Shown: positions 1 to 8,546, counted from the first letter of the stretch. The stretch: DNA of 64,000 nt from Palsa-883 sp035696165 (GCA_035696165.1 DASRQX010000351.1:37166-101165); one strand, 5' to 3'. Numbers and translations: made by a program. The notes: a model not told the origin generated them from the letters alone.

Positions 1-87
1 TGTCCGATCGACCTGTTGGCAACGCAGGCCGGCGTGCAGCTTGTCGAGGAGTTCCTGGAGCGTCTCGAGTACGGCGTTTACGTGTGA
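1..87 (+). CDS. Xre/MbcA/ParS-type antitoxin, 3' end only
   Basis: Only the last 28 codons are inside the window, in frame 1, ending at a TGA. The residues run PIDLLATQAGVQLVEEFLERL and then EYGVYV; a leucine pair, a T-x-x-G turn and the terminal EYGV(Y/F) are typical of the C-terminal toxin-binding region of antitoxins that pair with RES-domain toxins. The stop overlaps the GTG start of the downstream RES gene, so the two are translationally coupled. The helix-turn-helix half lies upstream of the window and cannot be checked. Confidence 0.8.
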   Translation, partial: CPIDLLATQAGVQLVEEFLERLEYGVYV

Positions 88-593
88 CGCCGCTGCCGCC
101 GCCGCTTGGTGGCAGCGAGCTTGTGGTGTGGCGCCTGGACCAGGCGATCCTGGCCGCACATTGGGACAGCGGCGAAGGTGCTTATCGGGTGGGTGGGCGC
201 TGGAACAGCAAGGGCGTGCGAGCGGTGTACTGCTCGATCGACCCTGCCACTGCAATTCTGGAGGTCGCGGTCCACAAGGGGTTCAAGGTGCTGGACGTGG
301 TGTCGCACGTGCTGACGGCGGTGATCATCGCCGCGCCTGGAAATGTTCATGTCGTGGGTCCGGCGGATGTGCCCAATCCCAATTGGTTGCGGTCAGGAAT
401 CCCCAGTGCCGGCCAGCAGGCGTTTGGCGATGCGATGCTGGCGCGGCACATGTTCGTTGTGATTCCCAGCGCGGTTACGACGCATAGCTGGAATCTGATC
501 TTCGCGGGAGCGGCCGCGGCGGGGGCCTACGCTGTCAGGTCGCAGGAGCCGTTCGCGCTGGAGACGCGGCTGCATCCACCGGTGACACCGTGA
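84..593 (+). CDS. RES-domain toxin
   Basis: The 169-residue protein is a RES-family toxin. Known members act inside the cell by degrading or modifying NAD+, and are neutralised by a partner Xre antitoxin. The name-giving residues are visible: an early Arg in VWRL (about residue 17), Glu in AILEVAVH (about 59) and a late Ser near the C-terminal third. The GRWNSKG stretch (about 38-44) is the conserved family core. The start is a GTG that overlaps the antitoxin stop (GTGA). Length is normal for the family (about 150-170). It looks intact. Confidence 0.88.
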   Translation: MTPLPPPLGGSELVVWRLDQAILAAHWDSGEGAYRVGGRWNSKGVRAVYCSIDPATAILEVAVHKGFKVLDVVSHVLTAVIIAAPGNVHVVGPADVPNPNWLRSGIPSAGQQAFGDAMLARHMFVVIPSAVTTHSWNLIFAGAAAAGAYAVRSQEPFALETRLHPPVTP

Positions 594-964
594 CGTCGGC
601 TTGGGCGGGATGCTGAGCAAGCAAGTAATTTAACCGCAAATGACGCAAATGGATCCGTACTGAACCGGATTTCCGAGCCAGACCTCAGCTTTCCTGTGGC
701 TTGACGATCGACTTCGGCAACCCACACCCCGAAAATTGCCTGCGTGGCTCGGTCGCTGGCGCGGCCAGCGGCCCATTTGCGTTCATTTGCGGTTAAAAAA
801 CCTTCTTTGCCAAGCTGATCCAACGGCCATGCGGTGAAGGTTGCAAAACGAGGCCGGCATCCAATGTGCATGTGGCCCCGTGGCGAACCACGCTCATTTG
901 CGATCGTCCGAGTGTCGCGCCTATCTTGCGCGCCCCTCGGGGCATTGCCCAAGGAGGCCCGCAC
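594..964. other. Intergenic region with an inverted-repeat element
   Basis: This 371-base gap has no convincing gene. It contains a 165-base element bounded by inverted repeats (listed separately), then about 170 bases leading to hemB. The hemB ribosome-binding site, AAGGAGG at 951-957, lies at its end. An in-frame upstream extension of hemB from 866 is open, but it has no family similarity and I rejected it as coding. Confidence 0.6.
631..795. repeat. Short element with 21-22 bp terminal inverted repeats
   Basis: The left arm at 631-651 (TAACCGCAAATGACGCAAATG) and right arm at 774-795 are reverse complements apart from one extra base. Each arm is itself built of repeated CGCAAATG units. The 120 bases between the arms have no reading frame of interest. 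This has the size and shape of a miniature, non-autonomous element, or of a long-stem RNA hairpin. The arms resemble the CGCAGATG-rich arms of the GxxExxY element near 55.4-55.9 kb, so the two may be related; that link is inference. Confidence 0.6.
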
Positions 965-1939
965 ATGGTTCCCGCGTTCCCGCTGACCCGCTTCCGCCGG
1001 CTGCGCTCCAGCCAGGCGTTGCGTGACCTGGTGCAGGAAACCACCGTTACGCTCAACGACCTGATCTATCCGATCTTTGTCGAGGAGGAGTTGGACGACT
1101 TCGCTCCGGTCGACAGCATGCCCGGCGTATTTCGCATCCCGGAGCGCAAGCTGGCGGCGACCGTGAAGCAGATCGCCGGCGCCGGCGTCCGCGCGCTGAT
1201 GCTGTTCGGCGTGTCGCATCACAAGGACGCTGATGGTAGCGACTCGTGGAACCCGACGGGGCTGCTGGCGCGGATGATCCAGCGCTCCAAGGAGGCGGCG
1301 CCGGGCCTGGTGGTGATCTCCGACACCTGCTTCTGCGAATACACCTCACACGGGCATTGCGGCGTGATCGCGCAGGGCGACGTGCACAACGACCATACGA
1401 TCGAGAACCTCGCCCGCCAGGCGTTGGTCGCGGCGAAGGCGGGGGCGGACATGATCGCGCCGTCCGCGATGATGGACGGCCAAGTGGCGGCGATCCGCCA
1501 TGCGCTGGACGGCAATGGGTTCGAGACCACGCCGATCATGGCATATTCGTCGAAATTCGCCTCGGCGTTCTACGGGCCGTTCCGGGCCGCCGCGGGCTGC
1601 GATCTTCAGGGCGACCGCAAGGCCTATCAGTTGAACCCGTTCAATGCCCGCGAGGCGCTGCGTGAGTCGCTGTCGGATGAGGCCGAGGGTGCCGATATCC
1701 TGATGGTGAAGCCCGGCATGCCGTATCTGGATGTGCTGGCCCGGGTGCGCCAGCAGACGCTGCTGCCGATCGCGGCGTATCAAGTCAGCGGCGAATACGC
1801 GATGATCAAGTTCGCTGCCCAGGCCGGCGCGATCGATGAGGCGAGGGTGGTGCGGGAAGCGCTCGGCGCGTTCAAGCGCGCTGGGGCCGATCTGATCCTG
1901 ACCTACTTCGCCATGGACATCGCCCGGCAGGGCTTTTGA
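965..1939 (+). CDS. hemB: Delta-aminolevulinic acid dehydratase (porphobilinogen synthase)
   Basis: HemB condenses two 5-aminolevulinate molecules to porphobilinogen in the cytoplasm, the second common step of haem synthesis. The 324-residue product has both Schiff-base lysines, K197 in YSSKFASAFYG and K249 in MVKPGMPYLD, and the zinc-type cysteine cluster DTCFCEYTSHGHC (C122, C124, C132). The cysteine cluster indicates a Zn-type enzyme rather than the Mg-type with Asp replacements. I chose the ATG at 965 because AAGGAGG sits 8 bases upstream and the length then fits the family; the frame is open upstream to 866 but without similarity. Confidence 0.97.
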   Translation: MVPAFPLTRFRRLRSSQALRDLVQETTVTLNDLIYPIFVEEELDDFAPVDSMPGVFRIPERKLAATVKQIAGAGVRALMLFGVSHHKDADGSDSWNPTGLLARMIQRSKEAAPGLVVISDTCFCEYTSHGHCGVIAQGDVHNDHTIENLARQALVAAKAGADMIAPSAMMDGQVAAIRHALDGNGFETTPIMAYSSKFASAFYGPFRAAAGCDLQGDRKAYQLNPFNAREALRESLSDEAEGADILMVKPGMPYLDVLARVRQQTLLPIAAYQVSGEYAMIKFAAQAGAIDEARVVREALGAFKRAGADLILTYFAMDIARQGF

Positions 1940-2025
1940 ACGGCGGGGCTTTTGAAGACTGGGGGCTTTTGAAGACTGGGGCTTTTTGAATCGTGGGGCT
2001 TCTGAAGCCCAGGGTTGTTGAGCCC
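1928..2025 (+). repeat. Degenerate tandem repeat after hemB
   Basis: Starting in the last codons of hemB, a unit close to GGGGCTTTTGAAGACT is repeated about five times with drift (GGGGCTTTTGAA, GGGGGCTTTTGAAGACT, GGGGCTTTTTGAATCGT, GGGGCTTCTGAAGCCC). It fills the space before the downstream SDR gene. The hemB C-terminus (QGF) and stop are encoded by the first unit, so the array may have grown by slippage from the hemB end. No function is evident. Confidence 0.7.
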
Positions 2026-2051
2026 AGCGCTACCAGCGGAGAACAAATCAG

Positions 2052-2789
2052 ATGGCCGAGCGGCAACGCGTCCTTCTGCTGACCGGAGCCAGCCGCGGCA
2101 TCGGTCATGCCACGGTGAAAACGTTCAGCGACAACGGCTGGCGGGTGCTGACGATCTCGCGCCAGCCGTTCGATCCGCGCTGCCCGTGGGAGGGCGGGGC
2201 GAAGAACCACATCCAACTCGATCTGTCGGACATGGGGCTGGTGCAGGCCGAGATGCCGCGGCTGCGCGACATCGTGGGCGAGGGACTGGACGCGCTGATC
2301 AACAATGCCGCGGTGTCGCCGAAGCGGCCGGATGGCGGGAAGATCTCGACGGTCGAGATGAGCTACGCCGACTGGCTGCATGTTTTCAATGTGAACTTCT
2401 TCGCTTGCCTGGCGCTGGTGCAGGGGTTGCGCGGGCCGCTAGAGGCGGCGCGTGGGACGGTGGTGAACATGAGCTCGATCGTGGGGTCGCGGGTGCATCC
2501 GTTCGCCTCGGCGGCCTATGCGACCTCGAAGGCGGCGCTGTGGGCGCTGACGCGGGAGTTGGCGGCGGATTTCGGACGGGTTGGCGTGCGGGTGAACGCG
2601 GTGTCGCCGGGCGAGATCGATACTGGGATTTTGTCACCGGGAACCGAGGCGATTGTCGATCGCGATATTCCGCTGCATCGCCTGGGCAAGCCGAAGGAAG
2701 TCGCGGATTTGCTGCTGTTCTTGTGCTCGCAGACCGCGAGTTATATTTCGGGGTCGGAGATTCATATTGATGGCGGGCAGCGGGTGTAG
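2052..2789 (+). CDS. SDR-family NAD(P)-dependent oxidoreductase
   Basis: This is a 245-residue classical short-chain dehydrogenase/reductase, a cytoplasmic NAD(P)-dependent alcohol/carbonyl oxidoreductase. It shows the cofactor motif TGASRGIG (residues 11-18), NNAA (85-88), the catalytic Ser in NMSS (about 142), Y156 and K160 in YATSK, and the C-terminal GSEIHIDGG end seen in FabG-like members. The substrate cannot be read from the sequence. It sits alone between hemB and a decayed antitoxin, separated from hemB by a tandem repeat, so co-transcription is uncertain. Confidence 0.9.
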   Translation: MAERQRVLLLTGASRGIGHATVKTFSDNGWRVLTISRQPFDPRCPWEGGAKNHIQLDLSDMGLVQAEMPRLRDIVGEGLDALINNAAVSPKRPDGGKISTVEMSYADWLHVFNVNFFACLALVQGLRGPLEAARGTVVNMSSIVGSRVHPFASAAYATSKAALWALTRELAADFGRVGVRVNAVSPGEIDTGILSPGTEAIVDRDIPLHRLGKPKEVADLLLFLCSQTASYISGSEIHIDGGQRV

Positions 2790-2867
2790 GCTAGGCGCTC
2801 GCCTTGCATCCTAGGCACCGATCGCGGACAGGGTCTTGAAATTACCCCGTGGCAGATGACCTTCCTG

Positions 2868-3075
2868 CGGCCCGCTCTGAGTTGTGCTATAGGTTAGCTC
2901 CCAGGAAGGTGTTTATGGCGGGATCCAAAATCCCTTCGATCTTCCCCTTGATGAAGCAGCTGATACCGCTGCTGATGCAGAAATTGACGCGGGCAAGGGC
3001 GTGCCACACGAGCGTATACGCGAGTGGCTGCTGAAGCTGGCCAAAGGCGAGAGAGTTCCGCCGCCCGAAGCGTGA
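2868..3075 (+). pseudogene. Decayed type II antitoxin remnant
   Basis: One frame gives DLPLDEAADTAADAEIDAGK followed by GVPHERIREWLLKLAKGE and a PPPEA end with a TGA at 3073-3075. This matches the common acidic 'DAG-x-VPHE-x-x-x-WL' C-terminus of small antitoxins partnered with RelE/ParE toxins. That frame has no usable start: the only ATG with a ribosome-binding site (AGGAAGG, ATG at 2916) is in another frame and reads into a stop at 3034. The simplest reading is a frameshifted antitoxin. No partner toxin is recognisable downstream. Confidence 0.55.
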
Positions 3076-3223
3076 ACGGCGTGCAGACGGTGGAGCTTTA
3101 CGGCGCGAACCCGGAAATCCGTCTGCGGGATATGCTCGCGAAGCTCGCGACGCCCCCCGATCCGTCGGATCAACGAACTGATGCCGTGGCGATGCCGCCC
3201 TCATTCCGAGAACGGGCCGAACC

Positions 3224-3577
3224 ATGAAGAACATCCAGATCATTGATGACGCCGCAAACTGCACATTCAGCCTTTTCCAGGCGACGGATGAGGAGGATCT
3301 CCGTAGTCTACCGAGGCAAGCGGATGTCTTGGAAGCGCTGAACCGCATATGGGAGAGGCCGATTCGAAAGCAGGATGCCCACGGCATCCACGGTACCCTC
3401 TTCTATGAGTTGGAACGCTACAAGAAGTGGTACCGCGAGAAGCGAGAAGACGCCGTCGACGCGCCGGCTATCAACCAAGCGCAGCGCCGCCGCCTCTTCG
3501 CGACGCCCGCCGACCTGGCCCAACTCGCAGAAATCTGCAGAGTCGGCTGGACGCAAAAGTCAAGCTCTATCGACTAG
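3224..3577 (+). CDS. Hypothetical protein, 117 residues
   Basis: I do not recognise a named domain. The product starts MKNIQIIDDAANCTFSLFQA and has an acidic first half and a basic, Arg/Lys-rich second half (YKKWYREKRED, QAQRRR). It is soluble, with no signal peptide or membrane segment. It follows the decayed antitoxin. Codon use is less GC-biased than the neighbours and the product is rich in Lys/Asp/Ile, suggesting a transferred or accessory gene. It could be a toxin-antitoxin-associated or phage-derived protein, but nothing in the sequence proves that. Confidence 0.55.
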   Translation: MKNIQIIDDAANCTFSLFQATDEEDLRSLPRQADVLEALNRIWERPIRKQDAHGIHGTLFYELERYKKWYREKREDAVDAPAINQAQRRRLFATPADLAQLAEICRVGWTQKSSSID

Positions 3578-3680
3578 ATCAAGCTTTATGCCGGCATACC
3601 AATCGCCGAAGAATTGGCCCACCGGCACTGCGCCCACGTCATGCTGGCCGGGGCCGGGATCCGCGATTTTTTTGCTGCAC

Positions 3681-3724
3681 GAAGGCAACTCGTGGATGCC
3701 GACCTGCGCCGGCATGACGGCAGG
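3681..3724 (+). repeat. REP-A palindromic repeat, copy 1
   Basis: This is a copy of a dispersed repeat with core GTCGTGGATGCCGGCxTGCG followed by CCGGCATGACGG; the GCCGGC/GCCGGC inner part folds back on itself. It lies just after the rho stop codon (rho is on the minus strand) and may serve as rho's 3' hairpin. Further copies are at 15.66, 18.09, 24.69, 29.85, 45.73 and 62.25 kb, always outside genes. Confidence 0.75.
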
Positions 3725-3729
3725 GATCG

Positions 3730-5004
3730 TTACGTATTCATCGCATCGAAGAAATCGTTGTTCGTCTTGCTGTATTTCAGCTTGTCCAACAGGAACTCCA
3801 TCGCATCCACGGTGCCCATCGGGTTCAGGATGCGGCGCAGCACCCACATCTTCGATAGCGTGCCCTTCTCGACCAGCAGCTCTTCCTTGCGGGTGCCCGA
3901 CTTGGTGATGTCGATCGCCGGGAAGGTGCGCTTGTCGGACAGCTTGCGGTCGAGGATGATTTCCGAGTTGCCGGTGCCCTTGAACTCTTCGAAGATCACC
4001 TCGTCCATCCGGCTGCCGGTGTCGATCAGCGCGGTGGCGATGATGGTCAGGCTGCCGCCTTCCTCGATGTTGCGGGCGGCGCCGAAGAAGCGCTTCGGGC
4101 GTTGTAGCGCGTTGGCGTCCACGCCGCCGGTCAGCACCTTGCCGGACGATGGCACAACCGTGTTGTAGGCGCGCGCCAGGCGGGTGATGCTGTCCAGCAG
4201 GATCACCACGTCGCGCTTATGTTCGACTAGGCGCTTGGCTTTTTCCAGCACCATCTCGGTCACCTGCACGTGGCGGGTAGCGGGTTCGTCGAAGGTCGAG
4301 GCGATCACCTCGCCCTTGACCGATCGCACCATGTCGGTGACTTCCTCCGGCCGCTCGTCGATCAGCAGCACGATCAGGAAGACTTCCGGGTGGTTGGCGG
4401 CGATCGCGGTGGCGATGTTCTGCAGCATCACCGTCTTGCCGGTGCGCGGCGGCGCGACGATCAGTGCGCGTTGGCCCTTGCCGACCGGGGAGATCAGATC
4501 GATCACCCTCGGCGTGTAGTCCTTGGTCGGACCCTTCGCGACCGACTGGAAGTTCTCGACCTCCATCTTCAGCCGTTCGTCGGGGTACAGCGGGGTGAGG
4601 TTGTCGAAGTTGATTCGGTGGCGCACCGCCTCGGGCGGCTCGAAGTTGACGGTGTCGACCTTCAGCAGCGCGAAGTAGCGCTCGCCATCCTTGGGCGCGC
4701 GGATTTGGCCTTCCACCGAGTCGCCGGTGCGCAAGCCGAACCGCCGCACCTGGGTGGGGCTGACATAAATGTCGTCCGGCCCGGGCAGGTAATTGGCCTC
4801 CGGGCTGCGCAGGAAGCCGAAGCCGTCGGGCAGGATTTCCAGCGTGCCTTCGCCGTGGATTGCCTGGTCGTTCTCCGCCAGGTTCTTCAGGATCGCGAAC
4901 AGCATGTCCTGCTTGCGCAGGGACGAGGCGTTCTCGATCTGCAGGGATTCAGCGAAGCTCAGCAGGTCTGCTGGGGATTTGGCCTTGAGTTCGGCGAGAT
5001 GCAT
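3730..5004 (-). CDS. rho: Transcription termination factor Rho
   Basis: Rho is the hexameric RNA-dependent ATPase helicase that ends transcription at Rho-dependent sites. The 424-residue product has the N-terminal helical domain (1-45), the cold-shock-like RNA-binding domain with GFGFLR (61-66), and the RecA-type ATPase core with Walker A APPRTGKT (184-191), VLLIDERPEE (Walker B region), the Q-loop region around LTGGVD, and the C-terminal KMWVLRRIL. It is full length without the insertions seen in some actinobacteria. The ATG at 5004 gives the canonical MHLAELK start. Confidence 0.98.
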   Translation of the reverse strand: MHLAELKAKSPADLLSFAESLQIENASSLRKQDMLFAILKNLAENDQAIHGEGTLEILPDGFGFLRSPEANYLPGPDDIYVSPTQVRRFGLRTGDSVEGQIRAPKDGERYFALLKVDTVNFEPPEAVRHRINFDNLTPLYPDERLKMEVENFQSVAKGPTKDYTPRVIDLISPVGKGQRALIVAPPRTGKTVMLQNIATAIAANHPEVFLIVLLIDERPEEVTDMVRSVKGEVIASTFDEPATRHVQVTEMVLEKAKRLVEHKRDVVILLDSITRLARAYNTVVPSSGKVLTGGVDANALQRPKRFFGAARNIEEGGSLTIIATALIDTGSRMDEVIFEEFKGTGNSEIILDRKLSDKRTFPAIDITKSGTRKEELLVEKGTLSKMWVLRRILNPMGTVDAMEFLLDKLKYSKTNNDFFDAMNT

Positions 5005-5317
5005 CGTCGTGTGGTCGCTCTGATTGATGACGGACTTGGGCGGGGATGCCCGGTCTTCGGACGCCGACTCATCGCTGGTGGATGTCCGGTTGCCGATCCG
5101 TCTTTGGGATGTAAAGGCGGCGATTGATCGCCACGGAGAGGAGGGAATCGCACCCTAGGCATGCGTTTGACCCAGGTCAACGTGGGCCACATGGGCGCGG
5201 GGCGGGGCGGCGTCAACCCCCTTGAGTCGCGACAGGCCGGGATATGCCGGGTCGTATGCCCGGGCGTGAATGGGGTCCAGCCGGGGGGCCGGAGCACGGT
5301 CTGGGCGCGGGCTTTGT
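5005..5317 (-). other. rho 5' leader and intergenic region
   Basis: About 310 bases upstream of rho on its coding strand, with no supported gene. Long leaders are common upstream of rho, where the protein terminates its own transcription. The open frame across 4959-5384 on the minus strand has no protein-like composition and I left it out. I see no obvious hairpin attenuator or riboswitch. Confidence 0.45.
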
Positions 5318-6256
5318 CTACAGCCCGCGCTCGGCGAGAGCGAGGAAGAACTCGGAATACCGGCCGCGGCTTTCGCCGCCCCATGCTTCATAGGCTTGCA
5401 TCAGGCGGCGATGGCGCTCCTCGGACAGGTCGAGGCTGGGCGGGAACAGCCACACATCGGCGCGTCGACGCAGTGCCAGCAGGTCCCATTCCGCGCCGAT
5501 CGGGCGGGCCGTGGAGGGGCGGGCGAAAAACAATCGATGCGCATTGCCGCCACGGAACGCCGCGAGTTGTCCGGCGTCCGGCCCGAAGCGCAACGCCCAG
5601 TCGAGCGTCGAGCGGTAGGTCTCGTCCCGCCAGAGCGCGACCGGCCACTCGCTGCCCCAGATCAACCGGTTCCAGCCGAGCCGGCGCACCAACGCGCCGG
5701 CCCAGTCCGCCAAGGGCAGGTGGCCGAGCGCACCGTGTCGGGTGAACGCGACCGAAACGCGCGGATGGTCGAACAGCCGCGCGACCTCCGGGTCGGCGTC
5801 GAGCAGGGCCGGATCGGCCGGTCCGCCGAAGTGTCCGGCAATCGCGGCGCAGGCCGGGTAGCGGTCAAGGAAAGCAGCGACCGGCCGGGCAGCCTGGGCA
5901 AGTCCACGTTCCCCCACCACCAGCGCGATCGCGCCGGCCGCGCCGATCGGCTCCAGCAGGCCGGGATCGCTGGCGATCAGCGCGGCGGGCAGCCGGATGC
6001 CGGAGAATCCGCTGTCGAGCTGGGCATCAATCGCGTCGCGCACCCGCGCCGGGGTTTCGCCGGTCGGCATGCCAAGGGCGCGGAATCGATCTGGATGAGC
6101 GACGATCGCGCGCGACAGTTCCTGGATGTCGGGGCAGGTCTCGGCGGTGCTGAGCACCGCGGCATCGATCCCGTGGCGGTCCATCAGGCGCAGGCAATCG
6201 TCGGTGGACAGGAAGCGCGGCAGGGAGACGTGGGCATAGGCGTCGATGATCGGCAT
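5318..6256 (-). CDS. Amidohydrolase-2 family protein, probable sugar lactonase type
   Basis: This 312-residue TIM-barrel protein belongs to the amidohydrolase-2 group (COG3618-like), which includes lactonases of oxidative sugar pathways. It starts MPIIDAYAHV and has AGHFGGP mid-protein (about residue 170) and GSEWPVA (about 230), matching the family's late metal/active-site signatures. The usual first metal pair H-x-H near the start is Y-A-H here, so one canonical metal ligand is replaced. It is cotranscribed behind the GntR gene and faces the divergent sugar importer, which fits a role in hydrolysing a lactone made from the imported sugar; that is inference. Confidence 0.75.
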   Translation of the reverse strand: MPIIDAYAHVSLPRFLSTDDCLRLMDRHGIDAAVLSTAETCPDIQELSRAIVAHPDRFRALGMPTGETPARVRDAIDAQLDSGFSGIRLPAALIASDPGLLEPIGAAGAIALVVGERGLAQAARPVAAFLDRYPACAAIAGHFGGPADPALLDADPEVARLFDHPRVSVAFTRHGALGHLPLADWAGALVRRLGWNRLIWGSEWPVALWRDETYRSTLDWALRFGPDAGQLAAFRGGNAHRLFFARPSTARPIGAEWDLLALRRRADVWLFPPSLDLSEERHRRLMQAYEAWGGESRGRYSEFFLALAERGL

Positions 6257-6286
6257 CGTTGTCTCCGCGATCAGGTGTTGTGGCGG

Positions 6287-7069
6287 TCAGGAATTTTGCT
6301 GGGCGCGGCGGACGCGCTCGGGCACCGGGTGCCAGGTATCCAGCAGCTGTTCGGCGGCGGCGGATGCAGCCGCCGGATCACCCGCGCGGATCGCCGCCAG
6401 CAAGGTCGCGTGATACGGCAGCGACCGGCGCTGGCCGGCGATGATCGACTCCGGCGCGCTGACCGTGTTGCCGTAGATGCCGATCGCGATCAGGTCGATC
6501 ATGCGGGCGAGCATGAAATTATGTGTCGCCGCGAAGATCGCCGTGTGAAAGCGCCGATCGGCCTCGCCATGCGCCGCCTTGTCGCCGATCGTGTCGCACA
6601 TCGCCTGATAGGCGCCGGCGATGAGTTCGATCTCCCCCGGCGTGGCGCGCTCCGCGGCGCGGGCGGCGGCGGCGGGTTCCAGCACGCGTCGCAGGTCGAC
6701 CAGCGCGTCGAGGAAGCGTTGGCTGGGGCCGGTTTCGTACTGCCACACCATTACGTCGGGATCGGTGTGGTGCCAATGCTCCGGCCGGCGGACGCGGGTG
6801 CCGGTCTTTGGCCTGATCTCCACGAGGCCCTTGGCGGCCAAGGTCTTCATCGCCTCGCGAAAGGTCGTGCGACTGACCTCGAAGCGGGTGACCAGGTCGT
6901 CTTCGTTCGGCAGCACTGTGTCCGGGGTGAATTCACCGCCGACGATGCGGCGGCCGAGATCGTGCACCAGCATGCCGAACACGCCACGCCGACGCGTGGC
7001 GCCGTGGCGGCTCACGAAAGCGTCGAAGGGTGACGAGACGACCATGCGGATTGGCCTGTGAAAAACCAT
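6287..7069 (-). CDS. FadR-subfamily GntR transcriptional regulator
   Basis: The 260-residue protein has an N-terminal winged helix-turn-helix (about 22-85, including PNEDDLVTRFEVSRTTFREA) and a C-terminal all-helical FCD ligand domain with Asp/His/His residues for a metal or carboxylate ligand. FCD regulators usually repress the operon they sit in until a sugar acid or similar metabolite binds. It begins a two-gene unit with the amidohydrolase (30-base gap) and diverges from the ABC importer, so it probably controls both. ATG 7069 has AAGGA close upstream; ATG 7045 is an alternative start. Confidence 0.9.
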   Translation of the reverse strand: MVFHRPIRMVVSSPFDAFVSRHGATRRRGVFGMLVHDLGRRIVGGEFTPDTVLPNEDDLVTRFEVSRTTFREAMKTLAAKGLVEIRPKTGTRVRRPEHWHHTDPDVMVWQYETGPSQRFLDALVDLRRVLEPAAAARAAERATPGEIELIAGAYQAMCDTIGDKAAHGEADRRFHTAIFAATHNFMLARMIDLIAIGIYGNTVSAPESIIAGQRRSLPYHATLLAAIRAGDPAAASAAAEQLLDTWHPVPERVRRAQQNS

Positions 7070-7165
7070 TCATCCTTTCATAGCATGATTGACAGGCGCC
7101 GGCGCAAGGGGGAAGAGTGCGTGCCGACAGCGGCCGGAGAGCGCTGTGAGACGGAGGACGCCGGC
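7070..7165. promoter_or_regulatory. Divergent promoter region of the sugar locus
   Basis: This 96-base gap separates the start of the GntR gene (minus strand) from the importer's binding-protein gene (plus strand). It must hold both promoters and, most likely, the GntR operator. AT-richer sequence at 7060-7095 (AAAAACCATTCATCCTTTCA) stands out from the GC-rich surroundings. I could not find a clean palindrome of the T-GT-N3-AC-A kind. A GGAGG at 7153-7157 serves the binding-protein start. Confidence 0.4.
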
Positions 7166-8536
7166 ATGCCGAGCCAGGACGTATGGTGCCCGAACGCCGC
7201 GCTGACGCGCCGCACGTTGTTTGCGGCGGTTGGGCTTGCGGCGGCGGGTGCGACCGGGTTGCTGGCCGCGGGCATTGGCGCCGCGCGGGCCGAGGACAGT
7301 TTTGCCCCGCCGCCCATGGGGACGGCCGACGCGAAGCACGTTGCGCTGCGCTTCGCCACCAGCTATGCCGGCATGCATCCGATGACGCAGCCGGTGCGGG
7401 CGATCATCGAGCAGTACCGGAAGGACTATCCGAACGTTTCGGTAGCAATCGAAGAATCGCCGGGCGATGCGCAGATGACGCGCATCAAGATCGATGCCAG
7501 CAGCGACCGGCTGCCGGATCTGTTTAACTATTGGCGGCTCGACCCCGGCTTCGGCCTGGATCAAATCGCCCACGCCGGCAAGCTGGCAGACCTTACCGCC
7601 TGGACGCGGAACGATCCGTTCTTCCAAGGGCTGTACGACGCTTACTCCTGGCGCACGGCAACGCTCGACGGCAAAGTGTGGGGCGTTCCGATCAACATGT
7701 TCTATGTGGAGTTCCTGGCCAACAAGGCGGTGTTCGACCGCGCGGGCGTTGCCGTCCCGAGCGACTGGGCCGGCCTGCTGGAAGCGGTGAAGGCGCTGAA
7801 GGCCAAGGGCGAGATTCCCTGGGCGATCAGCATCGGCAAGGACAGCGAGGGCGGCCGCATCTACAACGCCGTGGTCAACCGCATGGTCGGCAATCCACGC
7901 GCGCTGCGCATGCATGCGGGCGCCGAGCCGATCGACGTGCCGGAGATGGTGCGGGCTGCCGAACTGCTGCGCGAGCTGGTCGTCGGCAACGTGCCGCAGG
8001 ACGCGATCGCCATCGGCAACGACAGCGTCTACGCGAAATACGTCAACAACAACCGGGGCGCGCTGATCATGGACGGCTCCTGGATCACGCCGGCGCTGAA
8101 GCCGGAGGTCCAGGCGAACATGGTCGTGCTGGCCTTTCCGTTGATTCCGGGCGGGGCGGAAACGCAGCAGAGCGCCGAGCGTGACCTGACCTCGCTGTGG
8201 TATGTCAGCGCCAAGGCGATGGCGGACGCCGACCGCCGGCCGTATGTGCAGGAACTTGTGCGCCGGTTGTCCTCGCGCGCCGCCGAGAAGACCTATGCGG
8301 AGGAGGGCAAGCAGCCGATCGCGGCCCTCGGCGTGCAGGTCGATCCGGCGAAATACGGCAAGCTGGCCTGGGCGGCGCAGAGCCAGGCGCTGAACACGCC
8401 CGCCGACAAGTGGATCCCGTCGGTGATGACGCCGGCGCGGCGCGCCGAGTTCGAGCCACTGCTGGGCGAATTCCTGTCCGGCAAATACGAACCCGCGGCT
8501 TTCGTTGCAAAGCTCGGGCAGATTTTCTCAAGCTGA
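7166..8536 (+). CDS. Sugar ABC transporter substrate-binding protein
   Basis: A 456-residue periplasmic binding protein of the carbohydrate class (family 1, MalE/UgpB-like), which captures a sugar for the two downstream permeases. From the chosen ATG at 7166 (GGAGG 8 bases upstream) the N-terminus has a twin-arginine-like signal, TRRTLFAAVGLAAAGATG, ending at ARAED. An upstream in-frame start at 7058 would add an unconvincing Arg-rich leader. The body has the typical two-lobe pattern with an aromatic-rich ligand region (NYWRLDPGFG, YSWRTATLDG, MDGSW). It starts an operon: the permease gene begins 10 bases after its stop. Confidence 0.92.
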   Translation: MPSQDVWCPNAALTRRTLFAAVGLAAAGATGLLAAGIGAARAEDSFAPPPMGTADAKHVALRFATSYAGMHPMTQPVRAIIEQYRKDYPNVSVAIEESPGDAQMTRIKIDASSDRLPDLFNYWRLDPGFGLDQIAHAGKLADLTAWTRNDPFFQGLYDAYSWRTATLDGKVWGVPINMFYVEFLANKAVFDRAGVAVPSDWAGLLEAVKALKAKGEIPWAISIGKDSEGGRIYNAVVNRMVGNPRALRMHAGAEPIDVPEMVRAAELLRELVVGNVPQDAIAIGNDSVYAKYVNNNRGALIMDGSWITPALKPEVQANMVVLAFPLIPGGAETQQSAERDLTSLWYVSAKAMADADRRPYVQELVRRLSSRAAEKTYAEEGKQPIAALGVQVDPAKYGKLAWAAQSQALNTPADKWIPSVMTPARRAEFEPLLGEFLSGKYEPAAFVAKLGQIFSS

Positions 8537-8546
8537 GATCGCGAGC

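Noticed and set aside
866..964. N-terminal extension of hemB
   Set aside because: No similarity to HemB and an excellent ribosome-binding site is present before the ATG at 965.
3024..3227. A 67-codon frame between the antitoxin remnant and the 117-residue gene
   Set aside because: It overlaps the antitoxin remnant out of frame and has no toxin-like features; it may be debris of the lost partner but cannot be supported.
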